From: Novosphingobium indicum
GTDB taxonomy: Bacteria > Pseudomonadota > Alphaproteobacteria > Sphingomonadales > Sphingomonadaceae
Assembly: GCF_014645195.1 (NCBI RefSeq)
Contig: NZ_BMLK01000008.1
Coordinates: 124,001-188,000, forward strand
Reading direction: 5' to 3'
Length of the DNA: 64,000 bases
The notes under the pieces were generated by a model. That model saw only the letters and a program-made list of their open reading frames with translations, was not told the origin of the DNA and ran no database searches. A program made the position numbers and the translations under genes. This document shows positions 16,052-25,188 of this stretch, piece by piece. Each line of letters starts with the position of its first letter. Within the stretch, counting starts at the first letter, position 1.

Positions 16052-17848
16052 TCAGCCCTCGACCTGTTCCGCCAGTTCCAGCCAGCGCTCTTCGGCCGCT
16101 TCCTTCTCGGACCGGGCCTTTTCGATGGCAGCGGTCAGCCTTGCGAACGTGTCCGGATCGCGGGTGTAGAGATCGGGGTCGGCCAGGGCCTCCTCGTCGC
16201 GGACTATAGCCGCTTCCAGCTCCTCGATCCGGCCCGGTAGCAGGTCGTAGTCGCGCTGATCCTTGTAGGAGAGCTTGGTCTTCTTCGGCGGCGGGGGAGG
16301 GGGCGGCGCAGAGCCCTCGGCTTTCGCCTTGGCCTTGGCGGAGACGGTGCGCTGCTTGCGCTTGGCTTCCCAATCGGCATAGCCGCCGGCGATGATGTCG
16401 ATCTGGCCCGAGCCATCGAGGCCCAGCGTCAGGTTCACCGTGCGGTCGAGGAAGTCGCGGTCGTGGCTGACGATCAGTACGGTGCCGTCGTAGTCGGAGA
16501 TCACTTCCTGCAGCAGGTCGAGCGTTTCGAGGTCGAGGTCATTGGTCGGCTCGTCGAGCACCAGCAGGTTGGAGGGCCGCGCGAATTCGCGGGCCAGCAG
16601 CAGGCGCGAACGCTCGCCGCCCGAAAGCGTGCCGACCTTGGCGTCGATCAGGCCTGGATCGAACAGGAAGTCCTTGAGGTAACCCTGCACATGCTTGCGC
16701 ACGCCGCGCACATCGACCCAATCGCTGCCTTCGGCGATCACGTCGCGAAGCTGCATGTCGGGCTTGAGGAAGCTGCGCTGCTGGTCGATGACGATGGTGG
16801 TCAGCGTATTGGCGAGCGTGATCGTGCCTTCGTCGGGCTCCATCTCGCCGATCAGCACCTTGAGCAGGGTGGACTTGCCCGCGCCGTTGGCGCCGACGAT
16901 GCCGATCCGGTCGCCGCGCTGGATGCGCAGGTTGAAGTCCTTGAAGATCGTGCGCTGGTTCTCGCCTTCGCCGAAGCGCTTGGTCACATGCTCGGCGACG
17001 ATCACCGACTTGGTCTTGCTGCCGTCTCCGGAGACGGCGAGCTTGGCCGTCCCGGTGGGGCTGAGCATGGCGGCGCGTTCGGCGCGCATTTCCCACAGCT
17101 TGGCAAGACGGCCCTGATTGCGCTTGCGCCGCGCCGTGACGCCGCGCTCCAGCCAGTGCGCCTCGATCTTGAGCTTGGCATCGAGCTTTTCGGCGGCGCG
17201 CGTCTCTTCCTTCTGGACTTCCTCTTCCCAGGCCTCGAACCCGCCGAAGCCCACTTCCTTACGGCGCAGCGATCCGCGGTCGAGCCAGAGGGTCGCCCTG
17301 GTCAGGCGGGTGAGAAACGTGCGGTCGTGGCTGATGACCACGAAGGCGCCGGTATAGCGCTGCAGCCAGCTTTCCAGCCAGTCGATGGCGACAAGGTCGA
17401 GGTGGTTGGTCGGCTCGTCGAGGAGGAGCAAATCGGGATCGGAAGCCAGCGCGCGGCACAGCGCGGCGCGGCGGCGTTCGCCGCCCGAGGCACTGGCGGC
17501 CTCGCGAGACAGATCGATGCCGAGCTGGTCGGCAATGGCCTCCACCTCGTGCTGCTGCGGTGCATCGGGCCCGTGGATCGCGAAATCCAGCAGGGTCTCG
17601 TGTCCCTTGAAGAACGGGTCCTGCTCCAGCGTGACCACCCGGGTCCCGGGCTGGATCGAACGGTTGCCCTGATCGGCCTCGACATCGCCGGCGATCAGCC
17701 TCAGCAGCGTGGACTTGCCCGCGCCGTTGCGGCCGATCAGGGCCAGCCGGTCGCGCGGACCGATGTTGATGTCCAGGTCCTTGAAGAGCCAGCCGGAACC
17801 CTGGATGAGGCCGAGGCCCTCCCAGCTGAGGATTGGTGCTATTGCCAT
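16052..17848 (-). CDS. ABC-F family ATPase, Uup-like
   Basis: A 598-residue soluble protein with two ATP-binding cassettes. Walker A motifs GRNGAGKST and GANGAGKST, signature motifs ASGGERRR and LSGGERSR, and Walker B stretches LLLLDEPTNHLD and LLVLDEPTNDLD are all intact. A charged linker joins them, and after a Pro/Lys linker comes a C-terminal coiled coil (YKDQRDYDLLPGRIEELE onward) as in Uup. ABC-F proteins lack membrane domains and act on ribosomes or DNA-linked processes; the exact role here is not shown. Confidence 0.93.
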   Translation of the reverse strand: MAIAPILSWEGLGLIQGSGWLFKDLDINIGPRDRLALIGRNGAGKSTLLRLIAGDVEADQGNRSIQPGTRVVTLEQDPFFKGHETLLDFAIHGPDAPQQHEVEAIADQLGIDLSREAASASGGERRRAALCRALASDPDLLLLDEPTNHLDLVAIDWLESWLQRYTGAFVVISHDRTFLTRLTRATLWLDRGSLRRKEVGFGGFEAWEEEVQKEETRAAEKLDAKLKIEAHWLERGVTARRKRNQGRLAKLWEMRAERAAMLSPTGTAKLAVSGDGSKTKSVIVAEHVTKRFGEGENQRTIFKDFNLRIQRGDRIGIVGANGAGKSTLLKVLIGEMEPDEGTITLANTLTTIVIDQQRSFLKPDMQLRDVIAEGSDWVDVRGVRKHVQGYLKDFLFDPGLIDAKVGTLSGGERSRLLLAREFARPSNLLVLDEPTNDLDLETLDLLQEVISDYDGTVLIVSHDRDFLDRTVNLTLGLDGSGQIDIIAGGYADWEAKRKQRTVSAKAKAKAEGSAPPPPPPPKKTKLSYKDQRDYDLLPGRIEELEAAIVRDEEALADPDLYTRDPDTFARLTAAIEKARSEKEAAEERWLELAEQVEG

Positions 17849-17982
17849 GGGCCGCGCCCTACAGGGCGTGGCATGGAGCTGGCAAGCGGGAGTGGGAATT
17901 CGGCAACACCTGAAAGCCCGTGCGGCTATCCGGACACATTCAGGGCTTGTTCAATGCCAGTAGCTTAGGCACCCAAGTCACC

Positions 17983-18291
17983 ATGAAGATGCTTCTTGCC
18001 CCTCTCTCCGCGTTGTCGCTCCTTGCACTCGGTGTCGCTTCGCTCCCGCATCCCGCCCATGCCGAGAGCGGCGAGCAGGGCGAAGCGCGCAAGGAACGCA
18101 AGGCGGGCAATATCCTGTCGATTCGCCAGATCGAGAAGATCGTGCTGCCGCGCATGTCCGGAAAGCAGTACCTCGGCCCCGATTACGACCCGGCAGCAAT
18201 GGCTTACCGCTTGAAGTTCATACAGGACGGCAAGGTCTATTTCGTCGATGTCGATGCCCGTACCGGGCGCATTATCGGACAGTCACGATGA
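17983..18291 (+). CDS. PepSY-domain periplasmic protein
   Basis: A 102-residue protein with a signal peptide (MKMLLAPLSALSLLALGVAS, cleavage likely after AHA) and one PepSY-like domain, including RLKFIQDGKVYFVDVDARTGRII. PepSY domains are thought to inhibit peptidases or act as sensors outside the membrane. It directly precedes a response regulator and a histidine kinase on the same strand, an arrangement seen for small periplasmic modulators of two-component systems. The ATG at 17983 places the signal peptide correctly; an earlier ATG would not. Confidence 0.85.
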   Translation: MKMLLAPLSALSLLALGVASLPHPAHAESGEQGEARKERKAGNILSIRQIEKIVLPRMSGKQYLGPDYDPAAMAYRLKFIQDGKVYFVDVDARTGRIIGQSR

Positions 18292-18369
18292 CTTCGCGTG
18301 TGGGGGGCGTCGCTTGACGCTGCCCGGCTTTGGGCCCATCTCGGGCGGGTTCACGAAGGGAGACCTGAA

Positions 18370-19047
18370 TTGCGCATCCTGATCGTCGAGGATGAACCCA
18401 CTCTTGGCAACCAGCTCAAGACCACGCTTGAGCAGAACGGCTATGCCGTCGACCTGTCCGCCGATGGCGAGGACGGCCACTTCCTGGGCTCGACCGAAGA
18501 CTATGACGCTGTCGTGCTCGACCTCGGCCTGCCGGAGATCGACGGGCTGACGGTTCTGGGCATGTGGCGCAAGGAAGGCCGGAACTTCCCGGTTCTGGTT
18601 CTCACCGCCCGCGATAGCTGGTCCGACAAGGTGGCCGGTCTCGATGCCGGGGCCGACGACTATCTCGCCAAGCCGTTCCAGACCGAGGAACTGATCGCCC
18701 GCCTGCGCGCGTTGATCCGCCGCGCCTCTGGCAATACTTCCAGCGAGCTGACCGCCGGCGATGTGAGGCTGGACACCCGCTCGGGCCGCGTCACGCTGGC
18801 CGGCGAGCCGGTGAAGCTGACCGCACAGGAATACAAGCTGCTGTCCTACCTGATGCACCACAAGGGCAAGGTGGTCAGCCGCACCGAACTGATCGAGCAC
18901 ATCTACGATCAGGACTTCGACCGCGATTCGAACACGATCGAGGTCTTCGTCACGCGCATCCGCAAGAAGCTGGGTGCCGATGTCATCACGACGATCCGTG
19001 GCCTTGGCTACAGCCTCGACGATCCCGCCGACGCCCCGCGTCGCTGA
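18370..19047 (+). CDS. OmpR/PhoP-family response regulator
   Basis: A 225-residue transcriptional regulator. The receiver domain has the acidic pocket VEDE, phosphoacceptor Asp51 in VVLDLGLPEIDG, the VLTARD threonine and YLAKPF lysine. The C-terminal winged helix has LTAQEYKLLSYLM and ending TIRGLGYSL, typical of OmpR/PhoP. The likely start is TTG at 18370: AAGGGAGA sits seven bases upstream and the protein then opens directly with RILIVEDE. The kinase gene follows at once, so the pair is a two-component system, PhoP-like in sequence type. Confidence 0.92.
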   Translation: MRILIVEDEPTLGNQLKTTLEQNGYAVDLSADGEDGHFLGSTEDYDAVVLDLGLPEIDGLTVLGMWRKEGRNFPVLVLTARDSWSDKVAGLDAGADDYLAKPFQTEELIARLRALIRRASGNTSSELTAGDVRLDTRSGRVTLAGEPVKLTAQEYKLLSYLMHHKGKVVSRTELIEHIYDQDFDRDSNTIEVFVTRIRKKLGADVITTIRGLGYSLDDPADAPRR

Positions 19048-19081
19048 GTCCCCGGTCGCTCCGGCCGAGGGTGCCGCCGCA

Positions 19082-20473
19082 GTGGCGGTGGCCTCGGAAG
19101 CAGCGGGCGGCCAGGAGGTTGCGCGCACGCCCCATACAGGTTCGCTTGCCCGGCGCATGATGCTGGTGGCCGCGGGGTGGATTTCCATCCTGCTGCTCGT
19201 CGGCGGCCTTGCCCTCGACCATACGCTGACCGGCCTGATTACCCGCAATTTCGACGAACAGCTCGGCTACATGCTGACCGGGATGATCGGCTCTGCCGAG
19301 ATCGGCCCGGATGGCGAGGTGTTTTTCATCCGGCCGCTGGGAGACCAGCGCTTCCTCGAGCCCAATTCCGGTCTCTACTGGCAGATCCGCGGCAAGGGGC
19401 ATGAGGATTTCCCCTCGCGCTCCTTGTGGGACCGCAGCCTCGATGTTCCCGAAGACCATTTCGATGCCAAGCCGCACGTTTACGACAGCGATCAGTTCGC
19501 CGGCGAGCCGCTGCGTATCATGGAGCGCTCGATCATCCTGCCGGGCAGCGATACCCGCTGGATGTTCACGGTGGCCGCAAGTCGCAAGGATCTCGACGAA
19601 CAGATCAAGATGATCCGCTCGATCCTCGTCTACAGCTTCGTGGCGCTCGCGGTCGGGCTGATGCTGATGGCCGGGCTGCAGACCTGGTACGGCCTCTATC
19701 CGCTACGCCATGTGCGCCGCGCGATCCAGAAGCTGCGAACCACGGGGGCAGGACGGGTGACCGAACCGCTTCCGCAGGAAGTCGAGCCGCTGGTCGACGA
19801 ACTCAACGCCCTGCTGGCGCACAACGAGCGGCAGGCCGAGGAAGCGCGCCGGCACGCGGGCAATCTCGCCCATGCGCTGAAGACACCGCTGACGGTGCTG
19901 ATGAATGCCGCGACCGCGCGGGCGCCGGACCTTTCGGACACCGTCATTCGCGAGGCAGCGGTGATGCGGCGGCAGGTGGATCACCATCTGGCCCGGGCAA
20001 GGGCCGTCGGACGCCGCGCAGCAGGGATGTCCCGCGCCGAGGTCTGGCCGAGCCTGGAGGCGGTGCTGCGCGCCGTCGAGCGGTTGTACGAGGAGGCCCG
20101 CTTCGATCTGGACGGCAACCACGATGTCAGCGTGGCGATCGAAAAGCAGGATCTCGAGGAGATCCTCGGCAACCTCATTGAGAATGCGGCCAAGTACGGT
20201 GGAGGCAGCGTCTTCGTCACCGTCGATGTGGTCAGGAATTCGCGCTACTGCGAAATCTGGATCGAGGACGATGGCAAGGGAATCCCGCAAGCGGAGCGGA
20301 CGCGGATTTTTGATCGCGGCGCGCGGCTGGATACCGAGAAGCCCGGCACCGGCCTTGGCCTTGCCATTGTGCGCGATGTCGTCGAAATCTATGGCGGTAC
20401 GGTAGAACTGGACGAAAGCGAGGACCTTGGCGGTCTGCTGGTCAAGCTCAAGCTGCCCCGCGCGGTGGCCTGA
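19082..20473 (+). CDS. Sensor histidine kinase partner of the PhoP-like regulator
   Basis: A membrane histidine kinase of about 460 residues. After a short N-terminus come a membrane helix (MMLVAAGWISILLLVGGLAL), a periplasmic sensor domain of some 150 residues, a second helix (LVYSFVALAVGLMLMAG), HAMP-like linker, phosphoacceptor HALKTPLTVL, and an ATPase domain with NLIENAAKYG, EDDGKGIP and GTGLGLAIVRD. All catalytic boxes look intact. The start is uncertain: GTG 19082 or 19088 avoids a large overlap with the regulator gene, but the frame is open from ATG 18974, which would overlap it by 74 bases. Confidence 0.88.
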   Translation: MAVASEAAGGQEVARTPHTGSLARRMMLVAAGWISILLLVGGLALDHTLTGLITRNFDEQLGYMLTGMIGSAEIGPDGEVFFIRPLGDQRFLEPNSGLYWQIRGKGHEDFPSRSLWDRSLDVPEDHFDAKPHVYDSDQFAGEPLRIMERSIILPGSDTRWMFTVAASRKDLDEQIKMIRSILVYSFVALAVGLMLMAGLQTWYGLYPLRHVRRAIQKLRTTGAGRVTEPLPQEVEPLVDELNALLAHNERQAEEARRHAGNLAHALKTPLTVLMNAATARAPDLSDTVIREAAVMRRQVDHHLARARAVGRRAAGMSRAEVWPSLEAVLRAVERLYEEARFDLDGNHDVSVAIEKQDLEEILGNLIENAAKYGGGSVFVTVDVVRNSRYCEIWIEDDGKGIPQAERTRIFDRGARLDTEKPGTGLGLAIVRDVVEIYGGTVELDESEDLGGLLVKLKLPRAVA

Positions 20474-20557
20474 GGGCCGTGGACAAGCTGCACATTACGG
20501 GTTGCAGCCGGGCGGTCGCGTCCTCATGTGCGCATCTGTGATTTTCAAGGAGCATCC

Positions 20558-20761
20558 ATGAACAAGACCATCAACCTCTCATTGACCTCCGACGAGATCG
20601 AAATGCTGGTCGATGCGCTCGAGGTCGACATGGAGGGCTATGTCGAATCGGCCAAGGAAGCGCGCGGCAACGGCAACCGGGCCGACGTGCAGACCTTCAC
20701 CGAAGCCGCCACGCGCATTCAGAACCTGATGGCGAAGCTGCAGGATGTCGTCGAGGACTAA
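20558..20761 (+). CDS. Small conserved-type hypothetical protein
   Basis: A 67-residue acidic, helix-rich protein starting MNKTINLSLTSDEIEMLVDALEVDMEGYVESAKEAR in pattern. No domain is recognised. AAGGAGC precedes the ATG at an ideal distance. It lies 84 bases after the kinase gene and is followed by a strong hairpin that ends the transcription unit. Function unknown. Confidence 0.7.
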   Translation: MNKTINLSLTSDEIEMLVDALEVDMEGYVESAKEARGNGNRADVQTFTEAATRIQNLMAKLQDVVED

Positions 20762-20769
20762 CCAGCTTC

Positions 20770-20801
20770 GGGCGGAGCCCGTCAGGCTTCGCCCTTTGCC
20801 T
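20770..20801 (+). terminator. Hairpin terminator after the small gene
   Basis: GGGCGGAGCC pairs with GGCTTCGCCC (one G-T pair) around a 5-base loop and is followed by TTTGCCTTTT. It overlaps the 3' end of the convergent chorismate mutase gene. Confidence 0.6.
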
Positions 20802-21084
20802 TTTCGTGGTGGCGGATCACCTCGTCGATCACGAAACGGATGAACTTTTCTCCGAAATCGGGATCGAGGTTGGCGTCTTCGGCCAGCTTGCGAAGGCGGG
20901 CGATCTGGCGTTCCTCGCGGGACGGATCGGAGGCGGGAAGCGCATGCTCAGCCTTGTAGGCACCCACCGCCTTGGTGATGCGGAAGCGCTCGGCCAGAAT
21001 GTGGATCAGAGCAGCGTCGATGTTGTCGATGCTCGCGCGGAAACCGGCGAGAACGGGGTCGGGAGCGGTTGTGTCCTGGGTCAT
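20782..21084 (-). CDS. Chorismate mutase (AroQ class)
   Basis: A 100-residue all-helical chorismate mutase that rearranges chorismate to prephenate for phenylalanine and tyrosine synthesis. Typical residues are seen: an N-terminal FRASIDNIDAALIHILAERFRIT helix with Arg, KAVGAYKAEH, and DPSREERQIARL with the conserved Arg/Glu pair. No signal peptide, so it is the cytosolic monofunctional type with no fused prephenate dehydratase. Confidence 0.9.
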   Translation of the reverse strand: MTQDTTAPDPVLAGFRASIDNIDAALIHILAERFRITKAVGAYKAEHALPASDPSREERQIARLRKLAEDANLDPDFGEKFIRFVIDEVIRHHEKAKGEA

Positions 21085-21181
21085 CGTGCGGCTGCGCTAG
21101 CACGGGTTTCGGGGCTCTGCCAGTCGGACAGTTTGTACATCTGGTGGTGTTTGCACTTGCGTTAATCGCGCGCAGCCCCCA

Positions 21182-22210
21182 ATGCGCCCGACGATGAGTG
21201 CAGATGTCGTACCCCTGCGCCCGCGCAGGCAGCAGCCCTCCCTTGCTCCCATGCTGGCGCTTACCGCCCCGGGCATGAACAGCGTCAATTCCGTGATTCT
21301 GGATCGGATGCAGAGCGAGATTCCGCTCATTCCGGCACTGGCGGGGCACCTGATCTCGGGAGGCGGCAAGCGCATGCGCCCGATGCTGACGGTGGCAGCC
21401 GCGGAACTGTGCGGCTACCAGGGCACCCGCCATCACAAGCTCGCCGCCGCGGTGGAATTTATTCACACGGCGACGCTGCTGCATGACGACGTGGTGGACG
21501 GATCGGACCTGCGCCGCGGCAAGGCAGCCGCCAACATCGTCTATGGCAACCCGGCCACGGTTCTCGTCGGCGACTTCCTGTTTACCCGCGCTTTCGAACT
21601 CATGGTCGAGGACGGCAGCCTCAAGGTTCTCAAGATCCTTTCGAAAGCCAGCTCGGTCATTGCCGAAGGCGAGGTCGATCAGCTGACCGCCCAGCGCAAG
21701 ATCGAGACGAGCGAAGAGCACTACCTGCAGATCATCGGCTCCAAGACGGCAGCCCTCTTTGCCGCTGCTACCAGGATTGCCGCCATCGTGGCCGAAAAGA
21801 GCGAGGCCGAGGAGCAGGCGCTCGATACCTATGGCCGCAACCTCGGCATTGCCTTCCAGCTTGTCGACGATGCCATCGACTACGATTCCGAAGCCGCCGA
21901 GTCGGGCAAGGACAAGGGCGACGACTTCCGCGAGGGCAAGATGACCTTGCCGGTGATCCTTGCCTATGCGCGCGGCGATGCCGAAGAGCGCAAGTTCTGG
22001 GAGGATGCCATCGCCGGTTTCCGTACCGAAGACGAGGATCTTGCCTACGCGGTGGAGTTGATCAATCGCCACGGCTGCGTCGAGGCGACCCGCGAGCGCG
22101 CCCGGCTTTATGCCCAGCGCGCGATCGATGCCATCGCCGGGTTCCCATCGGCCGAAGCGCGCGCGGCGATGTCTGAGGCTGTGGAATTCGTTGTCGCGCG
22201 GCGTTACTGA
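21182..22210 (+). CDS. Polyprenyl diphosphate synthase
   Basis: A 342-residue trans-prenyltransferase that extends allylic diphosphates with isopentenyl diphosphate, probably for the ubiquinone side chain. The first Asp-rich motif is LLHDDVVDGSDLRRG and the second is LVDDAIDYD; the GGGKRMRPML segment binds the diphosphate. Length suits a long-chain (octa- to decaprenyl) synthase. Chain length cannot be read reliably. A second possible start is ATG 21194. Confidence 0.92.
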   Translation: MRPTMSADVVPLRPRRQQPSLAPMLALTAPGMNSVNSVILDRMQSEIPLIPALAGHLISGGGKRMRPMLTVAAAELCGYQGTRHHKLAAAVEFIHTATLLHDDVVDGSDLRRGKAAANIVYGNPATVLVGDFLFTRAFELMVEDGSLKVLKILSKASSVIAEGEVDQLTAQRKIETSEEHYLQIIGSKTAALFAAATRIAAIVAEKSEAEEQALDTYGRNLGIAFQLVDDAIDYDSEAAESGKDKGDDFREGKMTLPVILAYARGDAEERKFWEDAIAGFRTEDEDLAYAVELINRHGCVEATRERARLYAQRAIDAIAGFPSAEARAAMSEAVEFVVARRY

Positions 22211-22293
22211 GGCAACTCGCGGTTTTCTGATGGCGGAAGCTGCAACATCGGCGTAATTGCAGTGCAACTCAGGCTTACAAATTTCACCGCGTG

Positions 22294-23046
22294 ATGCGTT
22301 CTGAATCCGATCGGGCGGCAACGGGCTATCAACCCGGTTCGCCCCGCCAGCGTCTGGTCTCGACGGTGCTGTCTGCCAGCATCATCGTGCTCGGGCTGCT
22401 GCTGGCCATCTACCAGACCCAGGTCGCGCCGAAGCTCAAGACGCAGAAGAACCCTGTCACTTTCGACGTCGCCGGCGACCAGTCCGATGCCGGCCAGAAA
22501 GGGCAGGAGAAGAAGAAGGAGCCGGAAAGGCAGGAACGGGATGAGCCGAAGCCCGAACGGGCAGAGGTGAAAACGCCGGTTCCACCCGTCGAGACGCCCG
22601 TTACGCGGGAAAAGCCGGCCTTCACTTTTCTGAAGCTATCGCGGGCAGACATGGCAGCAGCCGACATCGGCAACATGACGAAGCCCGGCGGCGGTGATAC
22701 CGCCAGTACCGGAGCTACTTATGGTCCCGGCGAAGGGCCGGGCGGAGCCATCCTCTACAATGCCGACTGGTATCGCGAGCCGACCAACGCACAGTTGGGC
22801 GGTTATCTGCCTGCCAGCGCGCCGCGTGAGGGATGGGGCATGATCGCTTGCCAGACGCTCGAACACTATCGCGTCGACAACTGCCAGATTCTTGGCGAAT
22901 CCCCGCGCGGCTCCGGCTTTGGGCGGGCCGTGCTGGATGCTGCATGGCAGTTTCAGGTGGTGCCGCCGCGAATCAATGGCAAGCCGCAACTCGGGGCCTG
23001 GGTGCGCATTCGTATCGATTACGGTACGGCCAGGGCGACTGGCTGA
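22294..23046 (+). CDS. TonB-like membrane-anchored protein
   Basis: A 250-residue protein with one N-terminal membrane helix (VSTVLSASIIVLGLLLAIY), then a charged Lys/Glu/Pro linker, and a C-terminal domain of about 90 residues with AAWQFQVVPPRINGKPQLGAWVRIRIDYG, which resembles the TonB C-terminal fold. Two cysteines lie within that domain (ACQTLEHYRVDNC) and might form a disulphide. It may transmit energy to outer-membrane receptors or be a periplasm-spanning adaptor. It is not next to ExbB/ExbD genes. ATG 22294 or GTG 22291 are both possible. Confidence 0.65.
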   Translation: MRSESDRAATGYQPGSPRQRLVSTVLSASIIVLGLLLAIYQTQVAPKLKTQKNPVTFDVAGDQSDAGQKGQEKKKEPERQERDEPKPERAEVKTPVPPVETPVTREKPAFTFLKLSRADMAAADIGNMTKPGGGDTASTGATYGPGEGPGGAILYNADWYREPTNAQLGGYLPASAPREGWGMIACQTLEHYRVDNCQILGESPRGSGFGRAVLDAAWQFQVVPPRINGKPQLGAWVRIRIDYGTARATG

Positions 23047-23057
23047 CCCGCCAATGC

Positions 23058-24992
23058 TTACTCGGCGGCAGTCTGACGGGTGCTTTCCTGTCCTGGAAGG
23101 TCGCTGAAGCGCTCGAGCAGATCGGATAGCGGCATCGGGCGATCGATGAAGAACCCCTGAACCAGCGTGAAACCGGCAAGCCGGGCACTGATCAGCTGGT
23201 TTTCCGTCTCGATCCCTTCAATCACGCACTCGAGAGACAGGGCGCGCGCGAGGTTGCGGATCGCGGTGATGAGGCGGCGGCCGGAGGACTCGTCGAGCCG
23301 TGCGGCAAAGCTGCGGTCGATCTTCACCATGTCCAGAGGCAGGCGATGGAGCGAGGAGAGGCTCGAATAGCCTGTGCCGAAATCGTCCAGAGCGATGCAC
23401 GCGCCGGTTTCGCGCAGCCGGCGCAGGGCGCGGTCGGCCATTCTGAGGTCGGTGATGAGCGATGTTTCGGTGATTTCAAACATCAGCCTGGAGGGATCGC
23501 ACCCGGCATCCGTCATGCGTTTCAGGAGCGCCGTGATCGTCTCCGCATCGCACAGATTATAGCCGGACAGGTTGAAGGTCATGCGCAACGAAGGCGGTAG
23601 CTGCGCAAGCGCGGCCAATGCGGTATCGAAAAGGAGGAGCGTGACTTCGCGGGCGCGGCCGACGCGCTCGGCAGAAGCAATCAGTTGCTCGGGCGATACT
23701 GCTCCGAGCGTGGGTGACGTCCAGCGGGCTAGGCACTCCACGGCGATTGGCGATAGGTCGTCGGTCGCGACGATCGGTTGATAGACCAGCGATACCTCGT
23801 TTGAGAGATCCGCCGTCTGGATCGCTGCATCGATGGCCTGCTCCGAGCGGATGAGCTTTTCAAGGTTTTCCGAGAAGCGGACCGACTGGCCGCGCTTGTT
23901 CCGCTTTGCATGATAGAGGGCGAAATCGGCCCGGTCGAACAGCAGGTCTGCCTGTCTCGCGGTTTCGGGATAAACGGCCAGGCCGGCAGAACAGCCCACT
24001 GAAACCAGCGTGTCGCCGATCCGTACCGGCTCGTGAATGGCCTTGCACAGGATCTGGGTGATCCCCTCGGTCTCTTCCGGGCCGGACATGACGATCATGC
24101 CGAATTCGTCGCCACCAAGCCGGGCAATGATTGCGCTTTCCGGGCACTGCGCCTTGATCCGACTGCCGATCACCTGAAGCAGCCGATCCCCGTGGGCGTG
24201 CCCGTGGGTGTCGTTGATCGGCTTGAACCGGTCGAGGTCGATGAGGCCCACTGTGAACACTTCGTCCGGACCGGCGTTTTCGAGCAGGTTTTCCAGCGTC
24301 GCGAAGAAATACCGGCGGTTTGGTAGCCCGGTCAGGGCGTCGGTCTGGGCCAGCCGTGCATTTTCCTCGCCCAGCGCCTGGGCCTGCCGCCGTTCTATTT
24401 GCAGTTCGCGTTGCGATACTTCGAGACTGACGAAGGAATCGTAGTAGTCGCGCAGGATCTTGACCACGACGGCGGTAACCAGTGTGATGTTGAGGGCACC
24501 AGCGATCGACACCTCCGAGCCTACGCTGAAACAGTAGACCAGAAAGGTGCCCAGCACGGCGACAGCGACGAGCAATGCCGCCAATGGCAGAAATGTTAGG
24601 CAGAAGATGCAGCCCAGAACGGTCACCGCCACGAAGATCGCGACATGTCCGTGCTCGTCTGGTCCTCCGTAGCGATCGAGCATCAGCGCCCAACTCACGT
24701 AGGCAACGGACAAGGCCACGGCGAGCGCCACGACCCGCGCCATGCGCATCTTCACGAGGGCCGGGTCGAGGTCCGTAGCGGTGATCGGGCGCATCCACAC
24801 CAGCATCCTGATCATGCATATGGCGATGAGAATTGCCGGCACGGTGAGTACCAGCGGCCCCGGCGCCAGCCCCCGATGCGTGTACGCAAGGATCGCGGCG
24901 TTGACCGACAGTACCCCGTACAGGGCCGGGATATGCTCACGCAGTCGCAGATATTGCGCTACTAGGAGGGGATGTTGACCGGCGGGACTCAT
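23058..24992 (-). CDS. Membrane-bound GGDEF-EAL protein (cyclic-di-GMP turnover)
   Basis: A 644-residue protein. The N-terminal 190 residues contain several hydrophobic helices (MASE-like sensor). A GGDEF domain with intact RLGGDEF follows, then an EAL domain with ECLARW, NLSG, DDFGTGYSSL, KIDRSF and QGFFIDRP. Both synthesis and hydrolysis of cyclic-di-GMP are therefore possible. The allosteric inhibitory site RxxD, expected five residues before GGDEF, reads PESA, so product inhibition is unlikely. It converges on the TonB-like gene. Confidence 0.92.
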   Translation of the reverse strand: MSPAGQHPLLVAQYLRLREHIPALYGVLSVNAAILAYTHRGLAPGPLVLTVPAILIAICMIRMLVWMRPITATDLDPALVKMRMARVVALAVALSVAYVSWALMLDRYGGPDEHGHVAIFVAVTVLGCIFCLTFLPLAALLVAVAVLGTFLVYCFSVGSEVSIAGALNITLVTAVVVKILRDYYDSFVSLEVSQRELQIERRQAQALGEENARLAQTDALTGLPNRRYFFATLENLLENAGPDEVFTVGLIDLDRFKPINDTHGHAHGDRLLQVIGSRIKAQCPESAIIARLGGDEFGMIVMSGPEETEGITQILCKAIHEPVRIGDTLVSVGCSAGLAVYPETARQADLLFDRADFALYHAKRNKRGQSVRFSENLEKLIRSEQAIDAAIQTADLSNEVSLVYQPIVATDDLSPIAVECLARWTSPTLGAVSPEQLIASAERVGRAREVTLLLFDTALAALAQLPPSLRMTFNLSGYNLCDAETITALLKRMTDAGCDPSRLMFEITETSLITDLRMADRALRRLRETGACIALDDFGTGYSSLSSLHRLPLDMVKIDRSFAARLDESSGRRLITAIRNLARALSLECVIEGIETENQLISARLAGFTLVQGFFIDRPMPLSDLLERFSDLPGQESTRQTAAE

Positions 24993-25188
24993 TGCATGAA
25001 TGCTGGGGCTCTATGCTTGATCGGCGGTAAGTGCATTATCAAGTAATAAGGAAGTCTTTAGGAAACGTGGACAGATTTCAGCAACTGATGCTGATCGTGA
25101 AAAATCCGCGTTTTCATGCGATGACTGTCTGTAATGTTCGGCTGGCAGGTGCTTTCGCTTGCCTCTCCATACCCCTAAGAGCGGCGGC

